From: Hydrogenophaga sp.
GTDB taxonomy: Bacteria; Pseudomonadota; Gammaproteobacteria; Burkholderiales; Burkholderiaceae_C
Direction of reading: 5' to 3'
DNA length: 9,949 bases
NCBI GenBank assembly: GCA_018335615.1
Contig: JAGXRS010000066.1
Span: forward strand, 1 to 9,949
Made by a program: the position numbers and the translations under genes. The notes under the pieces were generated by a model. The model saw only the letters and a program-made list of their open reading frames with translations. It had not been told where the DNA came from and searched no databases. The number at the start of each line of letters is the position of its first letter. Position 1 is the stretch's first letter. Positions 5,930 through 9,949 of this stretch are shown one piece after another.

Positions 5930-6985
5930 ATGTTCACATGGGTTGGAGCACAGTTTGACGCGGTCCTCGACACCTACGTGATCGGGGTGGTGAACACACT
6001 GATGACGGCCATCGCCCCGATCGCGCTGACGGCCATGACGATCTGGGTGCTGCTTTACGGGTGGGCGGTGCTGAGGAACGAGGTATCCGAAACGGTGCCG
6101 GTCTTCCTGTGGAAGGTCGTCAAGATGGGTTTGATCCTGGCGTTTGCCCTGCAATCCGGTACCTACATCAGCCATGTGGCCGACACGGCGAATGCGCTCG
6201 CGACAGGGGTTGCCACCACCTTCCTGCCGACCGCAGCCGACCCCATGACGATGACCTCGCCCTATGCGGTGCTGGACACCTTCAACGACGGAGCGAGTCA
6301 ACTTGTGCTCGACTTGATGAAGGAAATGGGCATCACCCGACTCGACCTGCTGTTCGCCGCCGCCGTCTGCTCGATTGGCAACGTGGTCTTCCTCTGTATT
6401 GCGCTGTTCGTGATCACCCTGGCAAAACTCTTCCTGACGTTCGTCATTGCCGTTGGGCCCCTGTTCATCCTGTGCCTGGCTTGGCGCCCAACCGCCCGCT
6501 TCTTCGACAGCTGGTTGTCCATGGTCCTCAACGCCGTGGTGTTGACCTGGTTTGCCTTCTTTGCCCTTGGGCTAAGCGCCTACATGGGCCATGCCGTGGT
6601 TCAGACCATACAGGTCAACGGTGGCTTTCTCGGGCCCACATTCAATGTGGTCGGCGAGAGCCTCAAGTACTGCGTGCTCATGATCCTGATGGCCATCCTG
6701 TGCTTCCAGGCGCCCAGCCTGGCATCGGCCCTCACCGGTGGTCCGGCGGTGCAGCAGGGCATCCAGATGATCCAGAACGCGCTGATGGTCTCCGGCCTTC
6801 GCTCCTCCTCCAAGGGCGCAGCGGCCCGGTCTGGTGGCGTCATCCGCGCCGGTGCCGGCTTGCCGTACGCCGCAGGTGCCGCCACCGCAGGCGCTGGCCG
6901 GCAGGCGCTTTCCATCGGGCGTCGCGGTTACCAGGTAGGCCGCGCCGCCGCCTACCGCCTGGCCGCGCTGCGCGGCCAGTCCTGA
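5930..6985 (+). CDS. virB6: VirB6/TrbL-family polytopic inner-membrane channel protein
   Basis: This 351-residue protein has a length typical for VirB6. At least five or six hydrophobic segments are visible (about 17-43, 63-80, 140-165, 168-185, 196-220, 247-266). Between the fourth and fifth lies the conserved tract CLAWRPTARFFDSWLSMV (182-199), with the invariant-type Trp185 and Trp195. A central periplasmic loop (about 81-138) should face the substrate path. The tail beyond residue 290 is Gly/Ala/Arg/Ser-rich and cytoplasmic. VirB6 forms part of the inner-membrane translocation pore. The ATG at 5930 follows AGGGG after a 12-base gap. The gene lies before virB5, the reverse of the Agrobacterium order. 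Its body is lower in GC than its neighbours, while the coding DNA for the tail (from about 6820) rises sharply to roughly 80 % G+C in a sampled line. Confidence 0.9.
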   Translation: MFTWVGAQFDAVLDTYVIGVVNTLMTAIAPIALTAMTIWVLLYGWAVLRNEVSETVPVFLWKVVKMGLILAFALQSGTYISHVADTANALATGVATTFLPTAADPMTMTSPYAVLDTFNDGASQLVLDLMKEMGITRLDLLFAAAVCSIGNVVFLCIALFVITLAKLFLTFVIAVGPLFILCLAWRPTARFFDSWLSMVLNAVVLTWFAFFALGLSAYMGHAVVQTIQVNGGFLGPTFNVVGESLKYCVLMILMAILCFQAPSLASALTGGPAVQQGIQMIQNALMVSGLRSSSKGAAARSGGVIRAGAGLPYAAGAATAGAGRQALSIGRRGYQVGRAAAYRLAALRGQS

Positions 6986-7010
6986 CCACCTCACACCCCG
7001 GGAGTTCACC

Positions 7011-7706
7011 ATGCGCCACGTTCGTCGAGCAGCCGTCGCCCTCCTTGTCACCGCCAGCGCCAGCCAGGCGCAGGCCGGCCCGCTGGCCGTCATCGATGTG
7101 GCCAATCTGGCGCAGGCGGTGCAGCAGGTGACGCACCACATCACCCAGATCCAACACCAGCTGCAACAGATCCAGCAGCTGCAGACCCAGATCGACAGCA
7201 TGAACGGGCCACGAAACCTGGGCGATGTGCACCACAACCTGCTGTTGACGAACTACGTGCCGGCCCAGGCTTTTACGCACCTCAATGCCGTGGCCACCTC
7301 GGGCTACAACGCGCTGAGCGCCAGCGCCAAGGCCTTGCGCGACGCCGACATGAGCTACAACTGCCTGGACCTGGCCGGCGCTGAGCAGATCCGCTGCCAG
7401 GCGGCGCTGGCGCAGCCGTACCAGCACAAGGGTCTGCTGCAGGACGCCATGACGCGCGCCGCCGGGCGGCTGGGCCAGATACAGGCGCTGATGAACGAGG
7501 TCAACACCACCACCGACCAGAAGTCGGTGCTGGAGATGCAGGCCCGCCTGGGCGCCGAGAACGCCCTGCTGGCCCACGAAACCTCGCAGCTGCAGATGCT
7601 GCAGGCCATGGCCGACAGCGAGGAGCGCATCGCCCGCTCGCGCGACCGCGAACGCCAGTACGAAATGCTGAACCGCACCGGCAAGCTGGCCGATTTCCTG
7701 CCCTGA
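7011..7706 (+). CDS. virB5: VirB5-type pilus-tip/minor pilin protein
   Basis: This 231-residue protein has a Sec signal peptide cleaved after AQA22. The mature protein is almost wholly helical: a Gln-rich coiled coil with QIQHQLQQIQQLQTQ (46-60) is followed by the conserved-type NLGDVHHN loop (69-76). After a middle domain, the C-terminus reads RDRERQYEMLNRTGKLADFLP, the usual VirB5/TraC ending. Cys118 and Cys129 can form one disulfide in the central domain. VirB5 sits at the pilus tip and helps recipient contact. The ATG at 7011 has GGGAG upstream and is 25 bases after virB6. Codon use is strongly GC-ending, unlike the preceding two genes. Sequence alone is weakly conserved in this family, so the call leans on the coiled coil, the tail and operon context. 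Confidence 0.88.
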   Translation: MRHVRRAAVALLVTASASQAQAGPLAVIDVANLAQAVQQVTHHITQIQHQLQQIQQLQTQIDSMNGPRNLGDVHHNLLLTNYVPAQAFTHLNAVATSGYNALSASAKALRDADMSYNCLDLAGAEQIRCQAALAQPYQHKGLLQDAMTRAAGRLGQIQALMNEVNTTTDQKSVLEMQARLGAENALLAHETSQLQMLQAMADSEERIARSRDRERQYEMLNRTGKLADFLP

Positions 7707-7729
7707 AACCCGCACCACCGGAGTCCCCC

Positions 7730-8548
7730 ATGACCGACCACCTGAGACCAGGTCACGCCGCCGTATGGCCGGAATACGGCCTCGATGTTGAGGCTGAGGT
7801 TGCTGCTGACGCCCAGGCTGCCGCCACGTTCAATGCCGCATCTGACGCCCAGGCCAGCGCCTTCAGCACCAACCGCGACTGGGAAACCGACCGCACACTG
7901 TTGCTCGAACGATCCGAACGCCGGGCCTGGACGGTAGCCGTGGCGGGTCTGGCGCTGGGTTTTGTCGGCATCGCCGCGGTGTTCGTGCAGGGCCCGCTGC
8001 GCCGCGTGGTCGAGATCCCGATCGTGGTGGACCGCGTCACCGGCGAGACCACGATCCAGCAGCGCCTGAGCGAAGAAACCGTGCCGGCGCTCGATGCGCT
8101 GGACAAGCACAACCTGGCGAGCTTCGTCCGGGCGCGCGAGAGCTACAGCTGGATGTTCCTGCAGCGCGACTTCGACCAGGTGGCGCGCATGGCGGTGCCG
8201 ACGGTGTTTGCCGACTACAACCGGCAGTTCGAGGGTGAAGCCGCGTTGCACAAGAAGCTGGGCGCCACGCAGGACTGGCGCATCCAGATCGTGGGCGTAC
8301 AGCTCGAAGCGCCGGGACGTCGCGCCAACCAGCGCGAGGCCAGCGTCACCTACGACAAGGTCGTGCGCCAGACCGACCGCGCCGTGCCGGACATCACCAC
8401 CCGCCATGTGGCCAGCCTCGTGTACCAGTACCAACCCAAGGTGCTGGCCAAGGAGGCCGACCGGCTGGAGAACCCGTTCGGCTTTGTCGTGACGGCCTAC
8501 CGGTCCGACCCCGAGATCAACCCCTCAACCGCTGGAGGCCGCCCATGA
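7730..8548 (+). CDS. virB8: VirB8-type inner-membrane assembly factor
   Basis: This 272-residue bitopic protein has an Ala-rich, probably disordered cytoplasmic head (1-48), longer than the minimal VirB8. One membrane helix follows (about 66-87) and then the periplasmic NTF2-like domain. Family marks include RARESYSWMFLQRDF (134-148) and the late strand NPFGFVVTAYRSDPE (248-262). VirB8 nucleates the assembly of the periplasmic arches and contacts VirB5, VirB6, VirB9 and VirB10. The ATG at 7730 follows a CCGGAG site; its TGA overlaps the virB9 ATG as ATGA. The head contains a small internal repeat (DAQAAA at 28-33 and DAQASA at 39-44) encoded by a shared 12-base stretch. Function is certain at family level. 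Confidence 0.93.
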   Translation: MTDHLRPGHAAVWPEYGLDVEAEVAADAQAAATFNAASDAQASAFSTNRDWETDRTLLLERSERRAWTVAVAGLALGFVGIAAVFVQGPLRRVVEIPIVVDRVTGETTIQQRLSEETVPALDALDKHNLASFVRARESYSWMFLQRDFDQVARMAVPTVFADYNRQFEGEAALHKKLGATQDWRIQIVGVQLEAPGRRANQREASVTYDKVVRQTDRAVPDITTRHVASLVYQYQPKVLAKEADRLENPFGFVVTAYRSDPEINPSTAGGRP

Positions 8549-9486
8549 ACGCGCTGCGTGCTGCGGTGCTGCTTGGCCTGGGACTGGTTGGTCCGGTGTT
8601 GGGCAACTGGTCCGCTGGCCATGCCCTGGCCAACGAGCCGCAGCCCGATCCCCGGCTGCGCGAGGTGGTCTACGACCCGTCGGCGGTGGTCACGATTCCC
8701 GTCAAGCGCGGGGTGCTGGCGCTGCTGGTGCTGGATGCCGACGAGGCCATCACCGACGTGGCCACCGGCCTGGGCGCGGACTGCAGCAAGCTTGACGCCG
8801 TCTGGTGCGTGGCGGCCCAACCGGGTGGGCGGCATGTGTTTGTGAAGGCCAAGCGCGGGGCCAGCGCACCCAACAACCTGGCCGTGGTAACCAACCAGCG
8901 CGCGCACAGCTTTCGCCTGGAGGTACTGCCCGACGACGACCGCCAGCCACCGGTACACCGCCTGACGGTGAAGGCCCCGATGCGGGTGACTCCGCCCGCA
9001 CAGCCGTCCCCGCTGGCGCAGGTGCTGACCGAACTCGCCGCCCTGCCCACACTGCCCACAGCACCTCCCACGGCGCAGCTGGTGGCCGAACGCTTGCAGG
9101 CCAGAACTGCGGTGCTGAACACACGGTACTCCATGGCCGAGGGTGCGGCATCACACGACATCGCACCGAGCCTCGTGTTCGATGACGGGCGCTTCACCTA
9201 CCTGCGCATCGCCGGCCAGCGCGAACTGCCCGCCGTGTTCCAGGTACTGGCCGACGGCAGCGAGAGCCTGGTGAACACGCGCATGGAAGACGACCTGCTG
9301 GTGGTCGACCGCGTCAGCCGGCGCCTCGTGCTGCGCGCCGGCCAGGCGGTGGTGGGCATCTGGAACGACGCATTCGACCCCGACGGCATCGCACCCGTGG
9401 GCGCGACCACGGTGCCGGGCCTTCAGCGCGTCATCAAGGCGGAACCGCTGCCGCGTGCAGAACGCCATTCAGGAGGTGCCCCATGA
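8545..9486 (+). CDS. virB9: VirB9/TrbG-type outer-membrane core-complex protein
   Basis: This 313-residue protein has a signal peptide cleaved after ALA29. The N-terminal domain (about 31-140) begins PQPDPRLREVVYDPSAVV, the usual opening. A Pro-rich linker (145-176) and a helical stretch follow. The C-terminal domain carries SLVFDDGRFTYLRIAG (209-224), then VFQVLADGSESLVNTRMEDDLLVVDRV (231-257), the part that in the family contacts VirB7 and VirB10 at the outer membrane. The only cysteines of the mature protein are Cys80 and Cys88 in the N-terminal domain, so the VirB7-VirB9 intermolecular disulfide of Agrobacterium has no partner here. GGAGG (8534-8538) precedes the ATG, and ATGA overlaps join it to both virB8 and virB10. 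Confidence 0.94.
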   Translation: MNALRAAVLLGLGLVGPVLGNWSAGHALANEPQPDPRLREVVYDPSAVVTIPVKRGVLALLVLDADEAITDVATGLGADCSKLDAVWCVAAQPGGRHVFVKAKRGASAPNNLAVVTNQRAHSFRLEVLPDDDRQPPVHRLTVKAPMRVTPPAQPSPLAQVLTELAALPTLPTAPPTAQLVAERLQARTAVLNTRYSMAEGAASHDIAPSLVFDDGRFTYLRIAGQRELPAVFQVLADGSESLVNTRMEDDLLVVDRVSRRLVLRAGQAVVGIWNDAFDPDGIAPVGATTVPGLQRVIKAEPLPRAERHSGGAP

Positions 9487-9949
9487 ACAAACCACGCATG
9501 AATGAACCGGACAGAAGCGCACCTGAACGGGACGAAACCCACGCCCCGTCCGAATCACCGCCACCGCCAGCACAAGCTCAAGCGCCCGAGCCCGACGAAG
9601 GCAACACGCTGCGGCCACTCGCGGGCGAAGCCGGCATTCCGCAGGTGGCCGAGCGGGCGCCCCTGGAATGGTCGCGCAAGGGCCTGTTGTCGACGGTGCT
9701 GATGGGGTGCATGGTGGTGGTGTTTGCGGGATTCTCGGTGCAGCGCTGTTCGGCCACCGACCCACCGACGACCGACACCTCACCCATGCGCGACCGGCCG
9801 CTGGCCGCCAGCAGCACGCCGCGCAAGCTCGACCTGACGCCGCCCACCACCCCGCGCGTGCCGGCCTTGCTGCCCGACCCGGCCGACGCCGAGCCGATCG
9901 GGGTGCAGCGCACGGGGCAGAACCCACCCACCGGCGAGAAGCCTGCGGG
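9483..9949 (+). CDS. virB10: VirB10-type core-complex protein, N-terminal fragment
   Basis: 155 codons are visible and the frame is open at the window end; the C-terminal beta-barrel domain expected of the family lies outside. The visible part has the VirB10 plan. A Pro/Glu-rich cytoplasmic head (1-62, including a PPPP run) leads to one membrane helix (about 67-85, GLLSTVLMGCMVVVFAGF). A Pro/Thr-rich periplasmic stalk follows (92-155, for example DLTPPTTPRVP). VirB10 spans both membranes and passes energy from the ATPases to the outer-membrane gate. AGGAGG (9471-9476) lies 6 bases before the ATG, which overlaps the virB9 stop as ATGA. Cys76 and Cys89 sit in and just after the helix. The call rests on topology and synteny, since the diagnostic domain is missing from the window. 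Confidence 0.88.
   Translation, partial: MNKPRMNEPDRSAPERDETHAPSESPPPPAQAQAPEPDEGNTLRPLAGEAGIPQVAERAPLEWSRKGLLSTVLMGCMVVVFAGFSVQRCSATDPPTTDTSPMRDRPLAASSTPRKLDLTPPTTPRVPALLPDPADAEPIGVQRTGQNPPTGEKPA

Noticed and set aside
5012..6301. 429-codon antisense open frame spanning virB4, the six-Cys gene and virB6
   Set aside because: It is opposite three well-supported genes with intact motifs and has no ribosome binding site; it is a composition artefact.
1..9949. CRISPR array, tRNA or rRNA gene, IS element or integrase
   Set aside because: No regularly spaced repeats, cloverleaf ends, terminal inverted repeats with transposase, or recombinase motifs were seen on either strand.

Overview
The window is high-GC DNA (my line samples run from about 57 to 80 % G+C) with the codon habits of a betaproteobacterium, most likely of the order Burkholderiales. 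This placement rests on protein style and base composition, not on a search. The content is that of accessory DNA: the left side carries a small heavy-metal response module, and the right two thirds carry the first ten genes of a conjugation-type (VirB, P-type) type IV secretion system (T4SS). This fits an integrative and conjugative element, genomic island or plasmid. No integrase, relaxase, origin or attachment site lies inside the window.

Left region (1-852). The N-terminus of a cation diffusion facilitator (minus strand, cut by the window edge) diverges from a MerR-family regulator of the CadR/PbrR type. They share a 78-bp gap with a 21-bp dyad inside an over-long 19-bp promoter spacer, the hallmark of MerR-controlled promoters. 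Behind merR come a dyad, a short open-frame remnant that runs into the next start codon, and a 72-residue protein with two CXXCXGXG zinc-knuckle motifs.

Middle region (1068-1846). Nearly 780 bp hold no convincing gene. They contain several inverted repeats, clustered in the last 115 bp before virB1, and a perfect 15-bp tandem duplication that doubles the Shine-Dalgarno sequence of virB1.

Right region (1847-9949). A tightly packed plus-strand operon reads virB1 (lytic transglycosylase), virB2 (pilin), virB3, virB4 (ATPase), a secreted six-cysteine protein of unknown function, virB6 (polytopic channel protein), virB5 (pilus-tip protein), virB8, virB9 and the N-terminal third of virB10. Many junctions overlap as ATGA or more, so translation is probably coupled. 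VirB1 would open the peptidoglycan. VirB2 and VirB5 build the pilus. VirB3, VirB4, VirB6 and VirB8 form the inner-membrane machine. VirB9 and VirB10 form the core that spans to the outer membrane.

Points that depart from the textbook VirB operon are the virB6-virB5 order (reversed relative to Agrobacterium), the unknown six-Cys gene in the slot after virB4, no recognisable virB7, a Ser where the Walker B Asp of VirB4 is expected, and a lower-GC stretch covering the six-Cys gene and most of virB6. I do not see a wholly new system. The six-Cys protein, the CXXCXGXG protein and the virB1 leader are the most promising unexplained parts.
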